A stretch of 64,000 bases of DNA from JBCBKL01 sp963922565. GTDB taxonomy: Bacteria; Pseudomonadota; Alphaproteobacteria; Rhodobacterales; Rhodobacteraceae. Below are positions 45,653 to 53,372 of the stretch, in pieces (positions within the stretch are counted from its first letter, which is position 1; each line of letters opens with the position of its first letter). The notes under the pieces were generated by a model that was given only the letters and a program-made list of their open reading frames with translations, searched no databases and had not been told where the DNA came from. A program made the position numbers and the translations under genes. The DNA lies in the NCBI GenBank assembly GCA_963922565.1, contig CAWUIQ010000006.1, forward strand, positions 51,085-115,084. Direction: 5' to 3'.

Positions 45653-46786
45653 ATGACCAAGATACTTACTACCCATGTTGGCTCCCTTCCACGCAGCCAG
45701 ACCGTCGTTGATTACATCTTTGCCCGTGAAAGATCCGAGGCCTACGACCCCGATGAATTCGACACCTGCATGACTTCAGCCGTTTCCGAAACAGTCAGAC
45801 GGCAACGTGAGGCTGGCATCGATGTGGTTAGCGACGGTGAGACCTCGAAAATCTCCTACGCGACATATGTCAAAGACCGCTATACCGGCTTTTCCGGCGA
45901 CAGCCCGCGCAACCCACCTGCTGACCTCAAGATGTTTCCGAACTTTTTGAAGCGGCTCGCCGACGATGGTGGCACCCCGAAATACGCGCGGCCGATGTGT
46001 ACGGGTGAAGTGAAATCCAAGGGCCAGGATGAGCTAGAAAAAGACATTGCCAACCTGAAGTCGGCGATGGCCGAACACGGCACGGATCGGGGCTTTATGA
46101 ATGCGGCATCGCCGGGTGTTATTTCGCTTTTCCTCCAGAACGAGCATTACCCGACGCGTGAGGCCTACCTTGCTGCCCTGGCCGATGCGATGAAGACGGA
46201 ATACGAAACCATTGTCGCCGCCGGGCTCGACCTCCAACTCGATTGCCCGGATCTGGCGCTTTCGCGCCATATGCTCTTTGCGGATCTCAGTGACGACGAA
46301 TTCCTCAAAGTGGCCGCGATGCATGTCGAGGCCCTGAACCATGCCCTTGAAAACGTGCCTAAGGACAAGGTCAGGGTTCATATCTGCTGGGGGAATTACG
46401 AAGGACCCCATTGCTGCGACATACCCATGGATCAGGTCTTTGGTACCCTGATGGCGACCAAATCGCGCTATGTCCTGTTCGAGACATCCAACCCGCGCCA
46501 CGCGCATGAGTGGGAGGTCTTTCAGGAACGGAAGTCAGAGATCCCGGATGACAAGGTGTTGGTACCGGGCGTCGTCGATACGACGACCAACTTTGTCGAA
46601 CATCCACGGCTTGTCGCCCAACGGATCGAACGGTTCGTCGATATCGTGGGCGCCGACCGCGTCATCGCAGGCAGTGATTGCGGTTTCGGTACGTTCGCGG
46701 GCTTTGGATCAGTGGATCCGGACATCGCATATGCCAAGCTGAGCAGCCTTGTAGAAGGGGCGGCGTTGGCCAGCGCGCAACGCTAG
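45653..46786 (+). CDS. MetE C-terminal-like zinc protein (cobalamin-independent methionine synthase II / epoxyalkane:CoM transferase superfamily)
   Basis: 377 residues, single TIM barrel. It opens TTHVGSLPRS and has candidate zinc ligands His243 and Cys245 (VHICWGNYEGPH), Glu277 (LFETSNPR) and Cys343 (GSDCGFGTF). It lacks the N-terminal MetE half and lies in a catabolic cluster, so methionine synthesis is not its likely job. Relatives act on thiols or alkyl groups, including 2-hydroxypropyl-CoM lyase. A zinc-dependent transfer or lyase step is inferred. Last gene of the operon. Confidence 0.82.
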   Translation: MTKILTTHVGSLPRSQTVVDYIFARERSEAYDPDEFDTCMTSAVSETVRRQREAGIDVVSDGETSKISYATYVKDRYTGFSGDSPRNPPADLKMFPNFLKRLADDGGTPKYARPMCTGEVKSKGQDELEKDIANLKSAMAEHGTDRGFMNAASPGVISLFLQNEHYPTREAYLAALADAMKTEYETIVAAGLDLQLDCPDLALSRHMLFADLSDDEFLKVAAMHVEALNHALENVPKDKVRVHICWGNYEGPHCCDIPMDQVFGTLMATKSRYVLFETSNPRHAHEWEVFQERKSEIPDDKVLVPGVVDTTTNFVEHPRLVAQRIERFVDIVGADRVIAGSDCGFGTFAGFGSVDPDIAYAKLSSLVEGAALASAQR

Positions 46787-46857
46787 GCGCTGCTAATTCG
46801 GAAGAGCGGAAGCATGATCCGATAACTGCGGCCGCCCCCAACACATCTTCCCAAAAA

Positions 46858-46880
46858 AACGCGGGCACAGGGCCCGCGTT
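46858..46880. terminator. Rho-independent terminator between convergent genes
   Basis: AACGCGGGC (46858-46866) and GCCCGCGTT (46872-46880) form a perfect stem with a 5-base loop. On the minus strand it is followed by TTTTT, making a classical terminator for the binding-protein gene ending at 46901; it also stops the plus-strand operon. Confidence 0.85.
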
Positions 46881-46900
46881 CTCATTCGGCTTGAACGCCG

Positions 46901-48226
46901 CTATTCGATTTTCGCAACCTCGTCCTTGATGGCCGCAACGGCGTCATCAAGCGAGATTTGATCGTCGATGTATTCGCGGATGATCCGGTTGTAGACGAGG
47001 CTCGACACGATCTTTGAGGCGCGATTGAGCTCGTTTTCCTTGAGGCCCCAGCGGTCGCCTGTGGCCAAACCTGCAACGATGTTGTCAATCACATCCTGCG
47101 GGTAAATGTCTGCCAGCGGCGCCTTGCGATCGACACCGACTGGCAACGAGGCCCACTCAGCCACGAACTTTTCAGGATCGTCCGCCGTACCGCGGCGAAC
47201 CGGGAACTTGCCCTCAGGCGCGATACGCAGGATGTACCCATAGCCTTCGTCCATAACGAAGTTTACGAACTCGATGGCTGCATCGGTATCGGCATCCGTG
47301 GTGACGCCCATATAACGAATGTCGGCATACCCCGCCCCGTCCGGGTTCGAGGGGCCAGCGATCTGTGTCACGAACCCGGTCTTGCCCGCCAATTCGCGAG
47401 ACATCGGATCGTCGTTGATCGTTGGCGGCGCACTGTCCCGCAAGCCGGCCAATTCATCCATGATGAACGGCGACCAGATGATCATCGCAGTCTTGCCTGC
47501 GAAATACAGCTCCCGCGACTGCTTCCAGTAGAGCTCCCCATCCGGCGATGCGTCGGCGGTCGCCTTGAAAAGCTCAAGCGTTTCCTTCAGCTTCTGGTCG
47601 CTCGCATCACCTACCGGTGAGTAGCCGTTGGCGAGCAGCAGATGCTCAAGCACCTGCATCATGTACGTCTCATCGATTTTTGTGGCCGTCGTAAACGCGA
47701 ACATCTCTGGCGGATTGTGCAATGCGTCAATCGCCGCCTTGATGGCCTCGAACGTAGTTGGGGCCGCCAAACCTTTTTCTTCGAACAGGTCCTTCCGATA
47801 GACGACCATCTGCGTCCATCCGTCGACCGGCACCGTCGACCATTCCCCATCACCGACAGAGGCGATGTTCATCGGTCCGGGCGCGAACGTGTCGACTCCA
47901 AGGTTTTCGATCACTTCTGTCGCTGCAAATGTGTCGAGGATCCCGGCCTCGGCCCATGGCTGAACATACTGGATCGAATGGTATACCACGTCGGGCAGAT
48001 CGCCGGCAGCGAAGGCCGCCGTCATCCTTGTTCCCAGTTCCTTTTCGGTAACCGGGATCACTTCGACATCGTGGCCCGTCTTTGCCTTGAACGCCGCCGC
48101 CATCTCTTCCTGAATAGCCAGCCGCTCGGGCTGTTCTTCCGGTGTCCAGAATGTGATCGTGTCTGACCAGGCTGCATTGGCTGCAATGATGGCTCCCGCA
48201 GCGACGGTGCTTAGCCGCTTCAGCAT
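46901..48226 (-). CDS. Sugar-type ABC transporter substrate-binding protein of the glycosyl-glycerate-type locus
   Basis: 441 residues, SBP_bac_1 family, signal peptide ending near NAAWS-D. The mature start DTITFWTPEEQPERLAIQEEM and the later AFTTATKIDETYMMQVLEHLLLANG / YFAGKTAMIIWSPFIMDEL blocks are typical of sugar-binding proteins. ATG 48226 has GGGAGG upstream. It is divergent from the LacI-permease operon and its promoter contains a perfect LacI operator, so both arms are co-regulated. It should supply the permeases at 49633 and 50889. Confidence 0.9.
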   Translation of the reverse strand: MLKRLSTVAAGAIIAANAAWSDTITFWTPEEQPERLAIQEEMAAAFKAKTGHDVEVIPVTEKELGTRMTAAFAAGDLPDVVYHSIQYVQPWAEAGILDTFAATEVIENLGVDTFAPGPMNIASVGDGEWSTVPVDGWTQMVVYRKDLFEEKGLAAPTTFEAIKAAIDALHNPPEMFAFTTATKIDETYMMQVLEHLLLANGYSPVGDASDQKLKETLELFKATADASPDGELYWKQSRELYFAGKTAMIIWSPFIMDELAGLRDSAPPTINDDPMSRELAGKTGFVTQIAGPSNPDGAGYADIRYMGVTTDADTDAAIEFVNFVMDEGYGYILRIAPEGKFPVRRGTADDPEKFVAEWASLPVGVDRKAPLADIYPQDVIDNIVAGLATGDRWGLKENELNRASKIVSSLVYNRIIREYIDDQISLDDAVAAIKDEVAKIE

Positions 48227-48296
48227 GTTGTTCCTCCCTAATTCTGTGTCGCCAATCAGAGCGCCAGAATCGCGTCAGGGGGCAACACTTACTCGA

Positions 48297-48325
48297 ATGT
48301 TCGATATAACGTTATATCAAGTCAA
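48297..48325 (-). promoter_or_regulatory. Promoter of the binding-protein gene with LacI operator in the spacer
   Basis: On the minus strand TTGACT (48325-48320) and GAACAT (48302-48297) are 17 bases apart. The spacer contains the perfect palindrome GATATAACGTTATATC (48303-48318), so a bound repressor would block RNA polymerase directly. Confidence 0.65.
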
Positions 48326-48385
48326 GAAAATTCAGGCTTTTACCAAATTGGATCAGTACGCAGACAGTTGATAAAATCAAAATCA

Positions 48386-48417
48386 TTGACATGAGTATAT
48401 GATGTAACGTTACATCA
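48386..48417 (+). promoter_or_regulatory. Promoter of the LacI-permease operon with overlapping LacI operator
   Basis: TTGACA (48386-48391) is followed after 18 bases by TTACAT (48410-48415). The perfect palindrome TGATGTAACGTTACATCA (48400-48417) covers the spacer end and the -10 box. It shares the core TAACGTTA with the other site, as expected for one LacI-type repressor with a central CG step. Confidence 0.65.
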
Positions 48418-48614
48418 AAACACGCATTTTGGGAGGATTGCGTGTTAACTGCATTCGACACCACCGCAATAGCCTATGGAATGGCCGGTTGGCCCGCTGA
48501 CCAGAGCATCCGTTCATTTCGCGACCGCTGTGCATCGGGGCAAACGAATGGAACCGCTCGCGCGGAGGCTGGCTATGGCGATACAAACGCCGCCTACAAA
48601 GAGCGAGTCTCAGG

Positions 48615-49652
48615 ATGAGCGGGCGCCCGACCATAAGAACGGTTGCACGGGCGGCAGGTGTGTCGACATCGACGGTGAGCCAGGTCCTGCGCGGCAGCGG
48701 TCGCATCTCAGAGGAAACGCGGCGCAAAGTCCTGCAAGCCGCAAAGACCGTGAATTACGTTCAGGACCGGCGGGCCTCGGCCATGCGATCGGGGCAAAGC
48801 CGGGATATTGGCCTGCTGATCAACAAGATCGGCAACCCCTTCAATGCCGAGGTGGTGGGCGGCGTGAACGAGTCGCTCGAAGAGCACGGATATCTTGTCT
48901 ATGTCCTCGACAGCCAGGACGACCCGGCGCGGCAGGAACGATATCTGCATACCATGATCGGTGGGGGGCTGGGCGGCCTGCTCTGGGTTCCGGCGATCGG
49001 AACGTCTCAGGACACGGTCGATTGGGTGATGGCCAACAGCCCCATCACCGTTACGCTGCTGCGGCAGTTTGCAGACCAGGTTTTCGATCACGTCGGAATC
49101 GATTCAGCCTATGGAACCAATCTCGCCACCAAGCATCTCATCGAGCTTGGGCACCAACGGATCGCTTTCTTGGGCGGCGAATTGGAAAATGCCACGCTGG
49201 ACCAGCGCATTGGCGGCTATGTCACTGCTCTGATCGGCGCAAAATACAACAACCCGATCGTACGCAAATGCGATGAGACCAAGACCGCGGCCAAACAGGC
49301 CGCCATCGATCTGCATCGAGAGCACCCGGACGTCACCGGCTTTATCTGCAATTGCGATGTCGTGGCGGCCGGGGCCACGCTGGGCTTTGCCGAGCTGGGT
49401 TTGGAGGTGGGCAAGGACGTCTCGGTCGTGGGCTTTGACGATATCGAGGACTCGCGGCTGTGGGTGCCACCGCTCACATCCGTCGCGGTAGACCCGAAGG
49501 GCATTGGCCAGCAGCTGGCCGAAACGTTCCTCGCCAGAAAGGCAAATATCGATGCACCGGTGAGAACCGTCAGCCTGCCCGTCCGACTGAAAACACGGGC
49601 GTCGAGCGGCCCACCGGCGCAGGGAGGGATCAATGGCAAAAGCAACGGCTGA
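48615..49652 (+). CDS. LacI-family regulator of the glycoside-hydrolase ABC operon
   Basis: 345 residues. HTH TIRTVARAAGVSTSTVSQVL, hinge NYVQDRRASAMRSGQS, effector domain from IGLLINKIGNPFNAEVVGG to SVVGFDDIEDSRLW. It is the first gene of its operon, downstream of the palindromes at 48303 and 48400, so repression of both divergent promoters and relief by the imported glycoside or its product are inferred. Its 3' end overlaps the permease gene by 20 bases. Confidence 0.9.
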   Translation: MSGRPTIRTVARAAGVSTSTVSQVLRGSGRISEETRRKVLQAAKTVNYVQDRRASAMRSGQSRDIGLLINKIGNPFNAEVVGGVNESLEEHGYLVYVLDSQDDPARQERYLHTMIGGGLGGLLWVPAIGTSQDTVDWVMANSPITVTLLRQFADQVFDHVGIDSAYGTNLATKHLIELGHQRIAFLGGELENATLDQRIGGYVTALIGAKYNNPIVRKCDETKTAAKQAAIDLHREHPDVTGFICNCDVVAAGATLGFAELGLEVGKDVSVVGFDDIEDSRLWVPPLTSVAVDPKGIGQQLAETFLARKANIDAPVRTVSLPVRLKTRASSGPPAQGGINGKSNG

Positions 49653-50889
49653 AGAGCTTGAAGCCGCGCGAAAGCGGATTGGCCCCATCGAGCGGCGGGA
49701 AATGCGGCTCGCCTTCGGGATGCTGGCGCCAACGGTGATCGCCGTCTTGCTGATCGTGATGATCCCCGTCTTCGCCAACTTCTGGATTTCGGTCAAACCG
49801 GTGGAGCTTGCGGACCTTCGGGCCGCCAAAGCCCTGGTGAGGGAGCGCGCCAGCGGCGACGTCGCGCGGCCCGGTGATCAGTTCAATATCGAGTACCAGA
49901 TCAGGTCGAGCTCGCCCCAAGAGCCGGTCTTCGAGGCCGTGCTCACCGACAGTGTCCCGGAAGGTTTGAAGATCGTGAGCATCGAGGAGCCCTGCATCGT
50001 GGATGACAGCACGATCCGCTGTGATCTGGGCACGCTGGAACCGCGCCAGCGGATCCGGATCAAGGGCGTGCTCGAAGCGACTGCCGACTATGCCGGCGCG
50101 GCACCAAGAGATACCGAGGTGATCGTGAGCGGCCGATCGCAGAACGTTCTGACCAGTCTCGAATTTACGCTCGACAACTTCCGAAGGGTGTTTGACGCAT
50201 CCGAATTCTGGGGGGTTCTCTGGGTTTCGATCGTCTACACGATCGGTGGTACCGGGGGCGCGCTGATCCTGGGGCTGTTTGCCGCGCAGCTCTTGATGAC
50301 GGCGTTCCCGGGCCGGTCCTTGCTGCGCGGACTGTTCTTGTTCCCTTACGTCTCGCCGGTCATTGCAGTCGCGTTCACGTGGATATTCCTGCTCGATCCG
50401 TTTTCCGGAACCGTGAATGCCATTTTGCTGAACACCGGGGTCACAAGCGAGACAATCAACTTCCTTGGAACACGCGGCATCGCATTATGGACCGTGATCG
50501 CATTCGAGGCATGGCGCTATTTTCCCTTGGCGTTCCTGTTCATCCTCGCCCGCATGCAATCGCTGTCGGCCGATCTGAACGAGGCTGCCGAGATGGATGG
50601 CGCCACGCCGTTTCAAACCTTCTGGTATATCTCGTTACCGCAGCTTATCGGGATCATCTCGACGCTGTTCCTGCTGCGCTTCATTTGGACCTTTAACAAG
50701 TTCGACGACATCTTCCTGTTGACGGGGGGCGCATCAGGCACGCGGACTCTCACGGTTAACGTCTATGAACAGGCCTTTGCGCTTTCCAACCTCGGCGCCG
50801 GCGCTGCGGTGGCCGTCGTCATCTTCTTCATGCTCGCGATCTTCGTCTGGTTCTACTTCAAGTTCGTGCCGAAAGAGGAGGGTATGTGA
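49633..50889 (+). CDS. Sugar-type ABC transporter permease (MalF-like) with periplasmic DUF11/Ig-like domain
   Basis: 418 residues. After the first helix (MLAPTVIAVLLIVMIPVFANFW) an insertion of about 110 residues forms a periplasmic DUF11-type beta domain (GDQFNIEYQIRSSSPQEPV; TDSVPEGLKIVSIEEPC; DLGTLEPRQRIRIKG) with two cysteines (EEPCIVDDSTIRC) that could form a disulfide. The ordinary permease domain follows, with coupling loop EAAEMDGATPFQTFWYISLPQL. ATG 49633 has AGGGAGGG upstream, inside the LacI gene end. Confidence 0.88.
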   Translation: MAKATAEELEAARKRIGPIERREMRLAFGMLAPTVIAVLLIVMIPVFANFWISVKPVELADLRAAKALVRERASGDVARPGDQFNIEYQIRSSSPQEPVFEAVLTDSVPEGLKIVSIEEPCIVDDSTIRCDLGTLEPRQRIRIKGVLEATADYAGAAPRDTEVIVSGRSQNVLTSLEFTLDNFRRVFDASEFWGVLWVSIVYTIGGTGGALILGLFAAQLLMTAFPGRSLLRGLFLFPYVSPVIAVAFTWIFLLDPFSGTVNAILLNTGVTSETINFLGTRGIALWTVIAFEAWRYFPLAFLFILARMQSLSADLNEAAEMDGATPFQTFWYISLPQLIGIISTLFLLRFIWTFNKFDDIFLLTGGASGTRTLTVNVYEQAFALSNLGAGAAVAVVIFFMLAIFVWFYFKFVPKEEGM

Positions 50890-52115
50890 TGCAACGCGGT
50901 ATCATTCTCGCCACAGCGCTCGGTGCCATATGGGGCTTCGTTGTCTCGGTCGTCTTTGGGGTCAGCATCACCTTGGTCTTCGGGACCGAGGCGGCCATGA
51001 CATCGATCGCCTCAACGCTGGCCGGGATCGCGGGTGCGTTCGGCTGGCTGATGGCTGACCAGATCCGAAATGATCTGACGGGGCGCTGGATCATCGGTGG
51101 TGGGGCCTACGTCATCGTCACGCTGTTACTCACCTTCGTCGCACCGCTTGGCATCTCATTCGGCACGCGGCCCCTCACTGCCCTTTTGGTCCTCATCGCC
51201 CTTAGTGTGCTGACGGTCGGGGCGGTCGCACTGGCCTTCCACAAGCGCGATTGGCGGACACTCAACCGATATCGCAGCGAAGAGGTGCTGGGTCGCGCGC
51301 TCAAGGGTCTTGGCTTTGTCTTTTTCACGACGATCGTGCTGCTGCCCTTCTACGCAATGCTGATGACGAGCTTCAAAAAGCAGGCGGAACTGCTGCAGAA
51401 CCCGCTCGATTACTCGATCAATATCAGCCAGGGCTTTGTCGAACTCTTCAGCTCGTACATCGAACTTTTCACGACGTTCGATTTTGGGCGGTACATCCTT
51501 GTTTCAACCCTGGTCTCGGTGGTGACGGTGCTGCTGACGCTAGCCGCGTCGATACCCGGAGCTTACGCGATCTCGCGCCTCAAATTCCCGGGGCGGCAAA
51601 CGTTCTCACGCTCGATCCTGCTGATCTACATGGTGCCCGCCATTGTTCTGGTGATCCCGCTCTACGCGGTCTTCAGCCAGCTTGGATTGCGGGACAGCCT
51701 ACTTGGCCTGGTGATCATCTATCCGGCAACGACAATCCCCGTCGCGCTCTACATGCTGCAGGGCTATTTCCGGGGGCTGCCCGCCGAATTGGAAGAGGCG
51801 GGCATGATGGATGGGTGTTCGCGGCTCGCCGTGATCTGGAAGATCACGCTGCCGCTGTCGCTGCCCGCCATCGCCTCTGTCGCACTCTACGTTTTCATGA
51901 TCGCGTGGAACGAGTTCCTGTTCGCGTTCATGTTCCTCGACAGCCCCGAGATTTTCACGCTGCCGCGGGCTGTCGTCTCACTCAATTCGTCCGAAGTGCC
52001 GCGCCAGCACCTCATGGCCGGGGCCGTCATCGTGACCCTGCCTGTGCTCGCGATTTTCTTGTGGTTCGAACGGTTCCTCGTGACCGGTCTTACGGCCGGA
52101 TCGGTGAAAGGCTGA
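50889..52115 (+). CDS. Sugar-type ABC transporter permease (MalG-like) with N-terminal membrane extension
   Basis: 408 residues. The first ~125 residues contain four additional hydrophobic segments (for example ATALGAIWGFVVSVVFGVSI and PLTALLVLIALSVLTVGAVAL) before the normal first helix VFFTTIVLLPFYAMLMTSFK. The coupling loop is EEAGMMDGCSRLAVIWKITLP; it ends VTGLTAGSVKG. ATG 50889 overlaps the previous stop (TGATG). The extension could interact with the DUF11-bearing partner. Confidence 0.88.
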   Translation: MQRGIILATALGAIWGFVVSVVFGVSITLVFGTEAAMTSIASTLAGIAGAFGWLMADQIRNDLTGRWIIGGGAYVIVTLLLTFVAPLGISFGTRPLTALLVLIALSVLTVGAVALAFHKRDWRTLNRYRSEEVLGRALKGLGFVFFTTIVLLPFYAMLMTSFKKQAELLQNPLDYSINISQGFVELFSSYIELFTTFDFGRYILVSTLVSVVTVLLTLAASIPGAYAISRLKFPGRQTFSRSILLIYMVPAIVLVIPLYAVFSQLGLRDSLLGLVIIYPATTIPVALYMLQGYFRGLPAELEEAGMMDGCSRLAVIWKITLPLSLPAIASVALYVFMIAWNEFLFAFMFLDSPEIFTLPRAVVSLNSSEVPRQHLMAGAVIVTLPVLAIFLWFERFLVTGLTAGSVKG

Positions 52116-52116
52116 T

Positions 52117-53367
52117 ATGGAAGATCTCAACGAAAAAGCACGCCAGATCCTGCGCGAAAACGACCGTGGCGGCTATACCGTCCCGACCGCGGGGCTCTAC
52201 CCATATCAATGGAATTGGGATTCCGTCTTTGTAGCCCTTGGCTTTGCCACCTTTGATCGTGAGCGGGCGTGGCAAGAGCTTGACACCTTGTTCGAGGCGC
52301 AATGGCCTGACGGCATGGTGCCTCACATCGTTTTCCGCGTGGACGAACCCACGTATTTTCCCGGCCCCTCGGTCTGGAACGCGAATAACGGACCAATCCC
52401 AAGCTCTGGCATCACCCAGCCCCCGGTCGCAGCGATCGTGATAGAAGAGCTGGGACGCCAGGACCCTGCGCGCGCGACGGGATTCATCGAGGCGCTCGAC
52501 CGATGGCACCAATGGTTCCACGACGCACGGGACCCCGAAGGGCTGGGCGTCATCGCGGTGACCCATCCTTGGGAAAGCGGCAGGGACAACCTGCCCGACT
52601 GGGACCGACCCGGCGATGCGATCGATGTGTCGAATGTTGGTGAATACACACGCCGTGACACATCCCTGATCGACAGTGAGATGCGGCCCAAGAAAGCCGA
52701 TTACGACCGGTACCTTGCCCTTGTCCAGTTCGGCAGCGCCTGTGGCTGGGACCAGCGCAAAATTGCTGCTGAATGCCCGTTCTGCGTGGCTGATCCGGGG
52801 ATCACGTCGATCCTGCTGCGGGCCGAGAAATCGCTCAAATCCATGCTCGAGAGAGCAGGCCGGCCGACTGAACACGTCGCGGAACGGGTCGCACGGCTAG
52901 AGGCCGGAATGGAGCGGCTGTGGAATGATGACGCTAAAGGCTACGTCACCTTGGATCTGCGCAGCGGCCAACAGGCGGATGGCGTCACCTCGGCCTCGTT
53001 CCTGCCGCTTTATGCTGGCGTGACCACGCACAAAGATGCGCTGACAGACACGCTGGCTGACATCGCAAAACACGTGACTTATCTGGTTCCAAGCTTCGAT
53101 CCGCGCAGCCCGCAATTTGATCAAGTGCGGTACTGGCGCGGCCCGGCGTGGGCCATGGTCAACTACATGATCGCCAAGGGCTTTGCCGAAAGCGGTGAAC
53201 AGATATGGGCCAGCAGGATCAGATCAGACACCGCAAAGTTGATGAAGACAGGTGGCTTTGCCGAATACTTCAGCCCCATCGACGGCCAGGGCTGCGGCGG
53301 CGGCACATTTTCCTGGACCGCGGCGATCTGGCTCGCATGGGGCTTGCAGGAGCTGGGGGAGGAGTGA
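52117..53367 (+). CDS. GH63-like glycoside hydrolase (mannosylglycerate/glucosylglycerate hydrolase type)
   Basis: 416 residues, (alpha/alpha)6-barrel of the MGH1-like group. YQWNWDSVFVALGFA and GMVPHIVF are hallmarks of the group. The likely general acid is Asp157 in WESGRDNLPDWD and the likely base Glu383 in GGFAEYFSP, by analogy with the Asp/Glu pair of characterised glucosyl/mannosylglycerate hydrolases. No signal peptide: it acts on the substrate after import. Together with the ABC genes this suggests use of a glycosyl-glycerate or glycosyl-glycerol compatible solute as carbon source; the exact sugar is not provable here. Confidence 0.82.
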   Translation: MEDLNEKARQILRENDRGGYTVPTAGLYPYQWNWDSVFVALGFATFDRERAWQELDTLFEAQWPDGMVPHIVFRVDEPTYFPGPSVWNANNGPIPSSGITQPPVAAIVIEELGRQDPARATGFIEALDRWHQWFHDARDPEGLGVIAVTHPWESGRDNLPDWDRPGDAIDVSNVGEYTRRDTSLIDSEMRPKKADYDRYLALVQFGSACGWDQRKIAAECPFCVADPGITSILLRAEKSLKSMLERAGRPTEHVAERVARLEAGMERLWNDDAKGYVTLDLRSGQQADGVTSASFLPLYAGVTTHKDALTDTLADIAKHVTYLVPSFDPRSPQFDQVRYWRGPAWAMVNYMIAKGFAESGEQIWASRIRSDTAKLMKTGGFAEYFSPIDGQGCGGGTFSWTAAIWLAWGLQELGEE

Positions 53368-53372
53368 CCGGA

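Larger units (their letters stand above)
48227..48614. other. 388-base divergent control region
   Basis: Holds two divergent promoters, each with its own palindromic LacI operator (48303-48318 and 48400-48417), about 97 bases apart centre to centre. The last ~195 bases before the LacI gene contain no supported gene; a short frame there is not protein-like. Confidence 0.7.

Noticed and set aside
45653..46786. Annotation as methionine synthase (metE)
   Set aside because: Only the C-terminal-type barrel is present, and the catabolic operon context does not fit methionine synthesis.
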